Source: DASXUG01 sp036504995
GTDB taxonomy: Bacteria; Pseudomonadota; Gammaproteobacteria; Burkholderiales; Methylophilaceae
Direction: 5' to 3'
NCBI GenBank assembly: GCA_036504995.1
Contig: DASXUG010000005.1
Location: 124,001 to 188,000 of the forward strand
DNA: 64,000 bases
In this document: piece after piece, positions 1-7,939 of the stretch
Layout of the letters: each line of letters begins with the position of its first letter
How positions within the stretch are numbered: position 1 is the stretch's first letter
Made by a program: the position numbers and the translations under genes
Notes under the pieces: model-generated
Told to the model about the DNA's origin: nothing
The model's input: the letters and a program-made list of their open reading frames with translations, nothing else
The model's database searches: none

Positions 1-193
1 ATGTCTCAGGCTGAAACACCTGCAAGTTATGCCGCAGCGCCAGCTCTTTTACTGGACTAGCGCGTAACTTCATCCCTCGTCCTGCAGGCCTATCTGGCTG
101 AGTAAGCACTAACACGACCTCAAATCCAGCCGCAATAATGGCCGCTAACGCAGGCACAGCAAATTCTGGCGTACCAGCGTATATCACTCTCAT
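1..193 (-). CDS. fmt: Methionyl-tRNA formyltransferase, N-terminal part
   Basis: The first 64 codons of a minus-strand gene that runs off the left edge of the window. The start ATG is at 193-191. The translation opens MRVIYAGTPEFAVPAL and continues with TQPDRPAGRG, both hallmark segments of the formyl-transferase Rossmann domain that binds 10-formyltetrahydrofolate. The enzyme formylates the Met carried by initiator tRNA in the cytoplasm. It begins 6 bp after the def stop codon, so def-fmt is a two-gene unit in the usual bacterial order. The catalytic Asn/His/Asp region lies outside the window and cannot be checked. Confidence 0.95.
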   Translation of the reverse strand, partial: MRVIYAGTPEFAVPALAAIIAAGFEVVLVLTQPDRPAGRGMKLRASPVKELALRHNLQVFQPET

Positions 194-199
194 AAAAAA

Positions 200-700
200 C
201 TAGCGCCCTTTATTACGTTTAATCATTTTTGTTTTGATGCGGTTTTGCTTCAGCGGCGACAAGTACTGCACAAACACTTTGCCCAACAGATGATCCATCT
301 CGTGTTGAATGCACACCGCCAACAAGCCATCTGCCTCAATTTTAAAGGGTTTTCCTTCACGATTCAGCGCTTCAACAATCACGCTCTCTGCCCGCGTGAC
401 CATTTCATAAACGCCAGGCACTGACAAACAACCTTCTTCGTAATCTTGCGATCCCTCAGCCTTAGTGATTTTGGGGTTAATAAATACCTGTAGTTTATTT
501 TTTTCTTGGCTGGTATCAATCACAATCACTTGCAGATGCACATCTACCTGAGTAGCTGCCAAGCCTATACCAGGAGCGTCATACATGGTTTCCGCCATGT
601 CGTCGACCAGCCGCCTAATTTCAGCATTCACCTCTGCTACAGGTTTAGCAATAGTATATAAACGCGGGTCTGGATAATTAAGTATGCCTAAGATTGCCAT
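200..700 (-). CDS. def: Peptide deformylase
   Basis: A 166-residue cytoplasmic metalloprotease that removes the formyl group from the N-terminal Met of nascent proteins. All three family motifs are visible: GIGLAATQ (motif 1), EGCLSVP (motif 2, with the metal-binding Cys) and QHEMDHLLGK (motif 3, HExxH-type with two His ligands and the catalytic Glu). The length is normal for the family. Transcription is leftward into fmt. A LysM-protein gene is divergent on the other side, and the shared control region lies between 701 and 807. The ATG at 700 starts right at MAILGILNYPDPRL, the expected N-terminus. Confidence 0.97.
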   Translation of the reverse strand: MAILGILNYPDPRLYTIAKPVAEVNAEIRRLVDDMAETMYDAPGIGLAATQVDVHLQVIVIDTSQEKNKLQVFINPKITKAEGSQDYEEGCLSVPGVYEMVTRAESVIVEALNREGKPFKIEADGLLAVCIQHEMDHLLGKVFVQYLSPLKQNRIKTKMIKRNKGR

Positions 701-807
701 ATAAAATGATTAAAAAACATAAAAGCTTGATTGTTGAAAGAATTGAATGCAAAATTTAACGCAAATTGTCGTGTATAAACACGCGTAAACGACCGAGGTC
801 ATCACTT

Positions 808-1944
808 ATGTTCCGAACTATTATAACGCCGCTACTATTTTGTTGCCTGACTGCATTTGCGGCGCCCAACACGATTGAACTGCAAAATGACCATCCAGAC
901 AGCTATGTCGTCGTTAAAGGGGACACGCTGTGGGATATCTCTGGCAAGTTCTTAAAATCCCCTTGGGAATGGCCAAAAGTGTGGCAAATGAATCGCGACC
1001 AAATTAAAAACCCACACTGGATCTACCCAGGTGACGTTATTGTACTCGACATGAGCACTGGTTCGCCACAACTTAGGTTGCTCAAAGAAACAACTAAAAC
1101 GGTGAAACTAGAGCCTGGCATCATTGAAGAACCGCTTGAGAAAAAAGCCATCCCAACCATCTCCCCTGACATTATCACGCCGTTTCTAACACGTCCTTTA
1201 ATTATTGAAAAAGAGGGATTAAAAGACGCACCCATCATCATTGGCGGGCCAGACAACCGTGTGATTTATAGTGCGGGCACAAAAGTTTATATTGATAAAA
1301 TTAAACCTGGTTCAAATATCCATTGGCAACTTTACCGCCCTGGCAAAACACTGACAGACCCTGACACCAAAGGCGTGTTAGGCATAGAGGCAAACTATTT
1401 GGGTGACATTAATATCACCAAATATGGCGAACCAGCAACAGCAATGCTCATTACGGCGAAAGAGGAAGTTTTTGTCAAAGATAAACTGGTAGAAGCCCCA
1501 GAAACCATTCAACAATCTTTTGTGCCACACGCCCCCGATACGCACATCATTGGCAGAATCGTATCGATTTATGGTGGCTTGGCTGAAACTGGTCGTAACT
1601 CGATTGTCACCATCAACCTAGGCAAGGACAACGGCATTGAGCCGGGCCATGTACTCAGCATTAATCGCTTGGGTCGTTATATTAGCAAGAACCCTGACGA
1701 GAAAAAAAGCGAAGAAAAATTTACCTTAAAAGAGCTACAAGCGCCTGATAAAGAACCCAAAGCTGAAACCCCTAACCCCAAAAATGACCCCTCTAAAAAT
1801 CCTAAACTGATCAAGTTGCCGAACGAGCGCGTGGGCCTGTTAATGGTATTCAGAACATTCAACAAGATCTCTTACGGCTTGGTGATGCAGGCTTCGGAAG
1901 CCATTAACGACTCCGACCTAGTAGAAACACCAGAATCTCAATAA
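808..1944 (+). CDS. Secreted LysM-domain protein
   Basis: A 378-residue exported protein. The ATG at 808 is preferred over a TTG at 766 because it has a GAGG Shine-Dalgarno about 10 bp upstream and opens directly into a signal peptide (MFRTIITPLLFCCLTAFAA). Residues about 30-85 form a LysM fold (YVVVKGDTLWDISGKFL ... IYPGDVIVL), the peptidoglycan-binding module. The rest has no motif I can name. A low-complexity Lys/Glu/Pro-rich stretch at about 290-340 looks like a linker. A LysM protein between def and dprA is a conserved arrangement in betaproteobacteria. It ends 5 bp before dprA, so the two are probably co-transcribed. A role at the cell wall is inferred; no enzymatic domain is visible. 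Confidence 0.85.
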   Translation: MFRTIITPLLFCCLTAFAAPNTIELQNDHPDSYVVVKGDTLWDISGKFLKSPWEWPKVWQMNRDQIKNPHWIYPGDVIVLDMSTGSPQLRLLKETTKTVKLEPGIIEEPLEKKAIPTISPDIITPFLTRPLIIEKEGLKDAPIIIGGPDNRVIYSAGTKVYIDKIKPGSNIHWQLYRPGKTLTDPDTKGVLGIEANYLGDINITKYGEPATAMLITAKEEVFVKDKLVEAPETIQQSFVPHAPDTHIIGRIVSIYGGLAETGRNSIVTINLGKDNGIEPGHVLSINRLGRYISKNPDEKKSEEKFTLKELQAPDKEPKAETPNPKNDPSKNPKLIKLPNERVGLLMVFRTFNKISYGLVMQASEAINDSDLVETPESQ

Positions 1945-1949
1945 GCGCT

Positions 1950-3044
1950 ATGGCGTATCCCGCCGACTTGCAGCAAGAACACGCGTTATGGGTTGCGCTG
2001 AGCCAAGTTCACGGCTTGGGCTCCCAAACGTTTTGTAGGCTGCTACAAGCATTTGGTAGCCCAGATCAAATCTACACCACAACCTTCAATCAGTTGAAAG
2101 AAGTTGTTTCAGAGCCAATTGCACTTGCAATTAAATCTGGGCCTAACACCGATGATACGCAAGCCACGTTAGCATGGCTAAATCAAGAAAATAACCATCT
2201 GATTACCTTGGCTGACAGCCACTACCCAGCGGCCTTACTTGAAATCTCCGACCCGCCACCCATGTTTTACGCAAAAGGTAATTTAGATTGCCTAAAGCAG
2301 CCTTGCATTGCCGTAGTAGGTAGCCGCAACGCCAGCCCACAAGGCGAAAAAAATGCTGAGGACTTCGCCCAAGCGCTGGCACAGCATCAATATTGCATTG
2401 TGAGCGGCATGGCGCTGGGCATCGATGGCGCAGCGCATCGTGGTGCACTCAAGGACAAGGGGGCAACCATTGCAGTAGTCGGCACGGGCTTAGATATTGT
2501 GTATCCCGCACGCCACCGAGATCTCGCACACCAGATTGTTGAGCATGGCCTCATTATTTCAGAGTTTGGCTTAGGCACACCGTCACGTGCGCAAAACTTT
2601 CCTAGACGCAACCGTATTATTAGCGGCTTGAGTCAGGGTTGCTTGGTGGTTGAAGCAAATACACAAAGTGGCTCCCTCATTACGGCTAGGCTCGCCACGG
2701 AGCAAGGACGAGAGGTGTTTGCCATTCCAGGTTCCATTCACTCTCCACTATCAAAAGGCTGTCATGACCTGATTAAGCAGGGGGCAAAATTAGTGGATAG
2801 CATTCAAGATATTTTGAACGAACTTGATTATTCCTCCTCCTATTTAGGCAGAGAAAATGTAGCGCCAGTTGAACCAGAAAACAACGCAATACTTGATTTA
2901 ATGGGATACGACCCCATTACTATGGAAACGCTAGTTGAACGTAGTGGCTTGACGAGCGAGCATCTTTCCGCCATGCTGTTAGTACTGGAGTTAGAAAGCA
3001 AAGTATCCTCGCTTTCGGGTGGTCGATTCCAGCGCATGGTCTGA
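1950..3044 (+). CDS. dprA: DNA-processing protein DprA
   Basis: A 364-residue protein that loads RecA on incoming single-stranded DNA during natural transformation. It has an N-terminal helical region (about 1-75), the Rossmann-like core (about 95-295) with VVGSRNASPQG, SGMALGIDGAAHRGAL, FPRRNRIISGLS and SGSLITARLATEQGREVFAIPGS, and a C-terminal winged-helix segment (about 305-364). Length and motifs are those of an intact DprA. It lies 5 bp after the LysM gene and 86 bp before smg. No other competence gene is in the window, so transformability cannot be judged from this alone. Confidence 0.97.
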   Translation: MAYPADLQQEHALWVALSQVHGLGSQTFCRLLQAFGSPDQIYTTTFNQLKEVVSEPIALAIKSGPNTDDTQATLAWLNQENNHLITLADSHYPAALLEISDPPPMFYAKGNLDCLKQPCIAVVGSRNASPQGEKNAEDFAQALAQHQYCIVSGMALGIDGAAHRGALKDKGATIAVVGTGLDIVYPARHRDLAHQIVEHGLIISEFGLGTPSRAQNFPRRNRIISGLSQGCLVVEANTQSGSLITARLATEQGREVFAIPGSIHSPLSKGCHDLIKQGAKLVDSIQDILNELDYSSSYLGRENVAPVEPENNAILDLMGYDPITMETLVERSGLTSEHLSAMLLVLELESKVSSLSGGRFQRMV

Positions 3045-3130
3045 ATAAACAATTGAGCAGTATCATCGTTGAGTTTCGTTTTTTTATGCTCAGCAATTCA
3101 ATTTAATCAGGATTTCGTTAGGGGAATGTT

Positions 3131-3589
3131 ATGTTTGAAGTCTTGGTATACCTGTTTGAAAATTACTTTGAGGTAGATATTCGTCCTGACCACAGCACGC
3201 TTGAAAAAGAGCTTTCTGCTGCTGGATTTGATACAAATGACATCATAGGCGCCTTTGATTGGTTTACTGCGCTAGAAGAAATGACAGAGCAAGCCAGCAA
3301 CCTAAGCCCTACAAATGGTGCAGGGTTTAGAGTATACGCCGAAGCCGAAACCAAAAAAATTAATGCCGAAAGCATCAGTTTCGTGATGTTCTTAGAGCAG
3401 GCAAAAATCCTCAATGCAGCGCAACGTGAACTGATTATTGATCGTGCCATGGCCTTGCCTCAGCCAGAGGTGCGTATTGAAGAAACACGCTGGATTGTAT
3501 TAATGGCGTTGTGGAATCAAGGCAAGGCTAATGACTACTTGTTTGTGGAAGATGCCGTGTTTGGCAAAAACACACCAACCTTGCATTAA
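3131..3589 (+). CDS. smg: Smg family protein (DUF494)
   Basis: A 152-residue protein of the Smg/DUF494 family, recognised by MFEVLVYLFENYF, by the segment ELSAAGFDTNDIIGAFDWFTALE, and by the C-terminal WIVLMALWNQGK. Family members sit next to dprA in many beta- and gammaproteobacteria, exactly as here. The molecular function is not established. The ATG at 3131 follows a GGGG-containing ribosome-binding region (TTAGGGGAATGTT). topA, which often comes next in related genomes, is absent; metF follows in the opposite orientation. Confidence 0.93.
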   Translation: MFEVLVYLFENYFEVDIRPDHSTLEKELSAAGFDTNDIIGAFDWFTALEEMTEQASNLSPTNGAGFRVYAEAETKKINAESISFVMFLEQAKILNAAQRELIIDRAMALPQPEVRIEETRWIVLMALWNQGKANDYLFVEDAVFGKNTPTLH

Positions 3590-3620
3590 AAACTGACCAA
3601 TAGCTCACAACACGCAAAAA

Positions 3621-3653
3621 AATAGCGCTAGTCGTTTCATAACTAGCGCTATT
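3621..3653. terminator. Terminator between smg and metF
   Basis: A perfect 12-bp inverted repeat (3621-3632 with 3642-3653, AATAGCGCTAGT arms, 9-nt loop) lies between two convergent genes. A run of seven A at 3616-3622 gives a U-tract for the minus strand, so it fits best as the intrinsic terminator of the ahcY-metF transcript. It probably also stops smg read-through. Confidence 0.85.
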
Positions 3654-3676
3654 CACTGTTCAAATTTTTAGTCTAA

Positions 3677-4510
3677 CTATTTTGTAATCGCTAAATTTTT
3701 TGCGATATTGCTAATAATCCCCGACTGATTCAGCGTATAGAAATGTAAGCCTGGCGCACCACCTACGAGCAGTTGCTCACATAAACCCGTCACTACATCT
3801 TGCCCCAAGGCTCGTAGTGATTCCAGGTCATCGCCATACTCCTCCAAACGTAAACGCAACCATCGCGGAATCTCAGCACCACACACATTTGAAAACCTTG
3901 AAAGCTGCGTGATGTTATAAATCGGCATCACACCAGGCACAATCGGAATGTTGATACCCAGCGCATGGCATTGATCCATAAAACGGAAGTAGGCATCCGC
4001 ATTGTAAAAATACTGGGTAATTGCAGCGTTTGCCCCTGCATCTACTTTCGCCTTAAAGTGCCGAATGTCCGCCCTAGGTGAAGATGACTCAGGATGAAAC
4101 TCAGGGTAAGCGGCCACTTCCAGCTGAAACCAATCACCCGTCGCTTGACGAATAAACGCAACTAGTTCGTTGGCATAGCGGAAGTCACCCGCACTGACCT
4201 CACCTGATGGCAAATCGCCACGCAACACCACCAAGCGGCGAATACCCTTGGCTTTGTATGCCTCAAGTAGTTGGGTAATTTCTTCTTTGCTTGAGGAGAT
4301 ACCTGAAATGTGCGGCGCCGCATCAAAACCTTCGCTCTGAATTTCGACCACAGTATCTAAAGTGCGATCTCGCGTTGAGCCACCCGCGCCAAATGTCACC
4401 GAAAAAAACTTGGGGTTAAGTAAAGCCAGTTGCTTGCGTGTTTCGCGCAATTTAGCAATACCATCCACCGTTTTAGGTGGGAAAAACTCGAAACTAATCT
4501 CTGAACTCAT
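3677..4510 (-). CDS. metF: 5,10-methylenetetrahydrofolate reductase
   Basis: A 277-residue FAD enzyme that reduces methylene-THF to methyl-THF, the methyl donor for methionine synthase. The N-terminus SFEFFPPKT, the segment FSVTFGAGGSTRDRT and the C-terminal GAPGLHFYTLN are diagnostic. The ATG at 4510 (MSSEIS) is preferred. A TTG at 4549 would overlap the upstream gene and add 13 residues not typical of MetF. It is the last gene of the minus-strand methyl-cycle unit ahcY - small membrane protein - metF, which lies behind the SAH riboswitch. Confidence 0.96.
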   Translation of the reverse strand: MSSEISFEFFPPKTVDGIAKLRETRKQLALLNPKFFSVTFGAGGSTRDRTLDTVVEIQSEGFDAAPHISGISSSKEEITQLLEAYKAKGIRRLVVLRGDLPSGEVSAGDFRYANELVAFIRQATGDWFQLEVAAYPEFHPESSSPRADIRHFKAKVDAGANAAITQYFYNADAYFRFMDQCHALGINIPIVPGVMPIYNITQLSRFSNVCGAEIPRWLRLRLEEYGDDLESLRALGQDVVTGLCEQLLVGGAPGLHFYTLNQSGIISNIAKNLAITK

Positions 4511-4529
4511 CAACTTATTCTTCAATTTA

Positions 4530-4880
4530 TTATTTAGAATCAAAGGCAAACACTACCGTAGTAAGCAACCATGAAATTAAGCTGTATAGAAATGCACCGA
4601 TAATGCCTGCCATCATCGTATTGACATGGAAGCCTTGCAAAAAATGGCCTGCTGCATAAAACAACAAACCATTAATCACAAAAATAAACAATCCCAAGGT
4701 GATGATGGTCACTGGCAAGGTCAACAAAACCAATATCGGCTTAATCAGCACATTAGCAAAACCAATGACGGCTGCTGCAATAAGTGCCCACGAAAAATTC
4801 GCCACCGAAATGGCTGGCACATTGTAAGCAACGATAATAAGTGCAACTGCATTGAGTATCCAGCTAATCAGCCATTTCAT
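4530..4880 (-). CDS. Small membrane protein, phage holin family 4 type
   Basis: A 116-residue protein with four predicted membrane helices, matching the YvlD/phage-holin-4 (PF04020) pattern: MKWLISWILNAVALIIVAY, then VIGFANVLIKPILVLLTLPVTIITLGLF and INGLLFYAAGHFLQGF. The ATG at 4880 has a good Shine-Dalgarno (AAAGGT). A TTG 15 bp upstream is less likely. Despite the family name there is no phage context. The gene sits between ahcY and metF, an arrangement common in betaproteobacteria, so it should respond to the same SAH riboswitch. Its role is unknown; a link to the methyl cycle rests on position only. Confidence 0.85.
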   Translation of the reverse strand: MKWLISWILNAVALIIVAYNVPAISVANFSWALIAAAVIGFANVLIKPILVLLTLPVTIITLGLFIFVINGLLFYAAGHFLQGFHVNTMMAGIIGAFLYSLISWLLTTVVFAFDSK

Positions 4881-4900
4881 GCGTTTACCTTTCAATATTA

Positions 4901-4930
4901 AATTAAGGGCCTATCTCTAGGCCCTTAATT
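4901..4930 (-). terminator. Hairpin after ahcY
   Basis: A perfect 11-bp inverted repeat (4901-4911 with 4920-4930, AATTAAGGGCC arms, 8-nt loop) starts 2 bp beyond the ahcY stop codon. No long U-tract follows on the minus strand, so it may be a partial terminator or RNA-stability element that lowers expression of the two downstream genes relative to ahcY. Confidence 0.6.
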
Positions 4931-4932
4931 GT

Positions 4933-6342
4933 TTAGTAGCGGTAATGGTCAGCTTTGTAAGGGCCTTGTTTCGCTACACCAATGTAAGCAGCTTGCTCAT
5001 CGGTCAATTCAGTTAATACGGCATTGAGTTTTTTCAATTGCAAGCGTGCCACTTTCTCATCCAAGTGTTTAGGCAGTGTATAAACGCCAACTGGATAATC
5101 AGCAGTACGCGTAAACAACTCGATTTGCGCAATGGTTTGGTTAGCAAAGCTAGAGCTCATCACATAGCTTGGGTGACCTGTACCACAACCTAAGTTTACT
5201 AGGCGACCCTTAGCCAGCAAGATGATTTTTTTACCATCGGGGAAAATCACATGATCCACTTGTGGTTTAATTTCATCCCATTGGTATTTTTCCAATGAAG
5301 CCACATCAATTTCGTTGTCGAAGTGACCAATGTTAGAAACAATCGCCTGATCTTTCATTTTGACCATATGGTCATGGGTAATCACATGATAGTTACCTGT
5401 GGTCGTCACGAAAATATCGCCGTGCTCACAAGCATAATCCATGGTAACCACACGGTAGCCTTCCATCGCGGCTTGCAATGCACAGATTGGGTCAATCTCA
5501 GTTACCCACACTTGGGCTGATAACGCACGTAATGCCTGTGCAGAACCTTTACCCACATCGCCATAACCGATTACCACAGCCACTTTACCTGCAATCATCA
5601 CGTCAGTAGCACGTTTAATCGCATCCACTAAAGACTCACGGCACCCATATAAGTTGTCAAATTTAGATTTAGTCACGGAATCATTGACGTTAATCGCTGG
5701 GAAGGCCAATTTACCTTCTTTGTGCATTTGGTATAAACGATGCACGCCAGTGGTCGTTTCTTCAGTGACGCCTTTAATTTGCGCTAAACGGGTTGAATAC
5801 CAAGTTGGGTCAGTTTTGAGCTTTGTTTTAATCGAGTTGAATAAGCAAGTCTCTTCTTCTGAAGTAGGGTTTGCTACCACAGACAGATCTTTTTCAGCAC
5901 GTGTACCCAAGTGTAATAACAGGGTCGCATCGCCACCGTCATCCAAAATCATATTGGTATAGCCGCCATCCGTCCATTCAAAAATGCGGTGGGTGTAATC
6001 CCAGTACTCAGCCAAGGTTTCGCCTTTTACGGCAAAAACTGGCGTACCGCCTGCGGCAATCGCTGCTGCTGCGTGGTCTTGAGTTGAGAAAATATTGCAA
6101 GATGCCCAACGCACTTCTGCGCCTAAGTCTTTTAAGGTCTCAATCAACACAGCGGTTTGAATAGTCATGTGCAGTGAGCCAGTAATGCGCGCACCTTTGA
6201 GGGGTTGTGCTTTCGCAAACTCTTCGCGAATCGCCATTAAGCCCGGCATTTCAGTTTCAGCAATGGCAATTTCTTTGCGCCCAAAAGCTGCGAGGCTAAT
6301 ATCGGCAATAACGTAATCTTTAAAGTCGGTCACAGTATTCAT
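4933..6342 (-). CDS. ahcY: S-adenosylhomocysteine hydrolase
   Basis: A 469-residue cytoplasmic NAD-dependent enzyme that splits S-adenosylhomocysteine to adenosine and homocysteine, relieving product inhibition of methyltransferases. Visible motifs are TGSLHMTIQTAVLIETL, STQDHAAAAIA, EETTTGVHRLYQM, the NAD-binding GYGDVGKGSAQALR, and the C-terminal KADHYRY. The long bacterial form is intact. The start ATG at 6342 has a strong Shine-Dalgarno (AAAGGAAA). An SAH riboswitch leader precedes it, so high SAH should raise expression. It is first in a unit with a small membrane protein and metF. Confidence 0.98.
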   Translation of the reverse strand: MNTVTDFKDYVIADISLAAFGRKEIAIAETEMPGLMAIREEFAKAQPLKGARITGSLHMTIQTAVLIETLKDLGAEVRWASCNIFSTQDHAAAAIAAGGTPVFAVKGETLAEYWDYTHRIFEWTDGGYTNMILDDGGDATLLLHLGTRAEKDLSVVANPTSEEETCLFNSIKTKLKTDPTWYSTRLAQIKGVTEETTTGVHRLYQMHKEGKLAFPAINVNDSVTKSKFDNLYGCRESLVDAIKRATDVMIAGKVAVVIGYGDVGKGSAQALRALSAQVWVTEIDPICALQAAMEGYRVVTMDYACEHGDIFVTTTGNYHVITHDHMVKMKDQAIVSNIGHFDNEIDVASLEKYQWDEIKPQVDHVIFPDGKKIILLAKGRLVNLGCGTGHPSYVMSSSFANQTIAQIELFTRTADYPVGVYTLPKHLDEKVARLQLKKLNAVLTELTDEQAAYIGVAKQGPYKADHYRY

Positions 6343-6442
6343 TTAAATTTCCTTTAAATGGGTGACAGCAGGAAGCGGGTAAAAATGCAGAGATTCGGCA
6401 GTTGTTCACCCATTTTCCATGTCTGACACGGTTAATGAAAAT

Positions 6443-6518
6443 GAACGCCGTTTTGATACGGTTCCGAGCCTAGGATGCCAGTGAATTCACGACTAGCTCT
6501 TGCAGCGTTCCTCAGAAT
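6443..6518 (-). promoter_or_regulatory. SAH riboswitch aptamer
   Basis: On the minus strand the leader of ahcY contains the SAH-riboswitch core: GAGGAACGCTGCAAGAGC near 6514-6497, then a small hairpin, then AGGCTCGGAACC and AACGGCGTTC ending near 6443. GAGGAACGC pairs with the terminal GCGTTC, and the GCTCGG segment can form the pseudoknot. Closer to the gene, TCACCCATTT (6365-6356) and its complement (6406-6415) form a 10-bp stem that abuts the ahcY Shine-Dalgarno, a plausible part of the expression platform. The class (RF01057) is known to switch ahcY on when SAH accumulates. Confidence 0.9.
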
Positions 6519-6524
6519 GCACAG

Positions 6525-6553
6525 ATTGTACTATGCTTTTAAAATTATTTCTA
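6525..6553 (-). promoter_or_regulatory. Promoter of the ahcY leader
   Basis: A TACAAT -10 hexamer (6530-6525) and a TAGAAA -35-like hexamer (6553-6548) with a 17-nt spacer lie directly upstream of the aptamer. Predicted initiation near 6518 would place the riboswitch at the very 5' end of the RNA. The -35 match is weak. Confidence 0.55.
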
Positions 6554-6612
6554 TTAAAAACAAAGAGTAGAAACAAAAATAAAAATTTGTTGAGTGCTTT
6601 AAAATAGCACCT

Positions 6613-7866
6613 TTAATCACCAGCCCATAGTTGATTAAAATCACTAATCCCCCATAGCACTGGGTCTTCATGGCCCATGATTTTATCATTAGCGCTTGGC
6701 TTTGACAGGTCCACTATTTCGATAGGCACTCTTGATTGAGACTTGGTAGAGAAAAATACTTTGACAATAGGCGTTAACAAACTCGTCGGATTTTGATCGA
6801 TGACAACAGCCAAACGCCCAGACTTCAATTTTACGGCAGAGCCAACGGGATAGATGCCTACGCTTTTGACAAAAGCTTTAAATATGATCTCATCAAAATG
6901 CCCCTTCCAACCTGCCATACGCTGCAATGACACGCCTGGTTCCCAGCCTTGTTTATAGGGGCGATTGGAGGTAATTGCATCATAGACATCACACACAGCC
7001 CCCATTTTTGCATAGATGCTAATTTGTTCACCCTTTAAACCATTCGGGTAACCTGAGCCATCCATCTTTTCGTGGTGATGCAAACAGACATCTGAGGCAA
7101 CCTCATCTCGAAAGTTGGCCTGCAATAACATGTCATACCCCAAAACGGTGTGCTTCTTAACCAAAGTAAACTCATCATTGGTCAGGGCTCCAGGCTTATT
7201 CAGTATATCCAAAGAAATTGCCGCCTTACCCACATCGTGCAACAAACCAGCTAAACCAGCGGCTTTGGTTTCGGCCTCTGATAACTTCAACTCTCTTGCC
7301 AGCGCAACCATCAGCGCACACACGGCAACTGAATGCATATAGGTATAATCATCCTTAGATTTCAAGCGCACTAAGCTGATCAGCGCACTCTCATTGCGGG
7401 CAACCGAAGATGAAATTTCTTCAACCAAAGGCATAGCAGCCTCCGTGCTTAGGGCCTTACCCATGCGCACTTCTTGGAACATAGAAGTCACTGCATGCTT
7501 AGATGCATTTAATATGCGCTTGGCTTGAGCACGTTCCTCAGCAGCACTGACTCTTGTAATTTTTGGTATTGGTTTTTCTTCTGGCGCTTGGATTGGCTCT
7601 GAGCTTGCAGTTTCCTGAGGCTCAACAGCAGGTGAGGGTAATTCTGTAGTTGGGGACTCTAAATTTTCGGGCTCAATTTCAACATCTAGGCCCTTACTTA
7701 TATCAATGACCAATGTTTTAATTGGACTGGATTTTAGCTTTTGCAAATCCTCAGGGTCTTTTAGTAAAAATGCTTTCTTCCAAAACGGGTGATCCATCCA
7801 AGAGCCTTTAAGCTCCTGGACAAACATCCCCATCCGCACCTGCTCTATTTGTATTACTTTTTGCAT
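6613..7866 (-). CDS. HD-GYP cyclic-di-GMP phosphodiesterase
   Basis: A 417-residue protein. Residues about 1-140 are the DUF3391-type N-terminal module (IEQVRMGMFVQEL) followed by a Pro/Glu-rich linker. The HD-GYP domain follows, with the HD motif LHDVGKAAI, the HHEKMDGSGYPNGL segment that carries the GYP signature, and IYAKMGAVCDVYDAITS. This family hydrolyses c-di-GMP. The catalytic residues look intact. The ATG at 7866 is preferred over a TTG at 7884. It stands between metK and ahcY on the same strand, but spacing suggests its own promoter. It joins the GGDEF and EAL proteins at 25.5-32.6 kb as part of the c-di-GMP network. Confidence 0.93.
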   Translation of the reverse strand: MQKVIQIEQVRMGMFVQELKGSWMDHPFWKKAFLLKDPEDLQKLKSSPIKTLVIDISKGLDVEIEPENLESPTTELPSPAVEPQETASSEPIQAPEEKPIPKITRVSAAEERAQAKRILNASKHAVTSMFQEVRMGKALSTEAAMPLVEEISSSVARNESALISLVRLKSKDDYTYMHSVAVCALMVALARELKLSEAETKAAGLAGLLHDVGKAAISLDILNKPGALTNDEFTLVKKHTVLGYDMLLQANFRDEVASDVCLHHHEKMDGSGYPNGLKGEQISIYAKMGAVCDVYDAITSNRPYKQGWEPGVSLQRMAGWKGHFDEIIFKAFVKSVGIYPVGSAVKLKSGRLAVVIDQNPTSLLTPIVKVFFSTKSQSRVPIEIVDLSKPSANDKIMGHEDPVLWGISDFNQLWAGD

Positions 7867-7939
7867 ATATTTCAATAACGTCAAATTGAAACATTACTTT
7901 AACGTAGCCTATGCAATACCAAAACAATAAAAAAGAGGG

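Noticed and set aside
4530..4880. Phage holin-family match as a sign of prophage
   Set aside because: No other phage gene is near. The gene is part of the ahcY-metF unit and the family name is historical.
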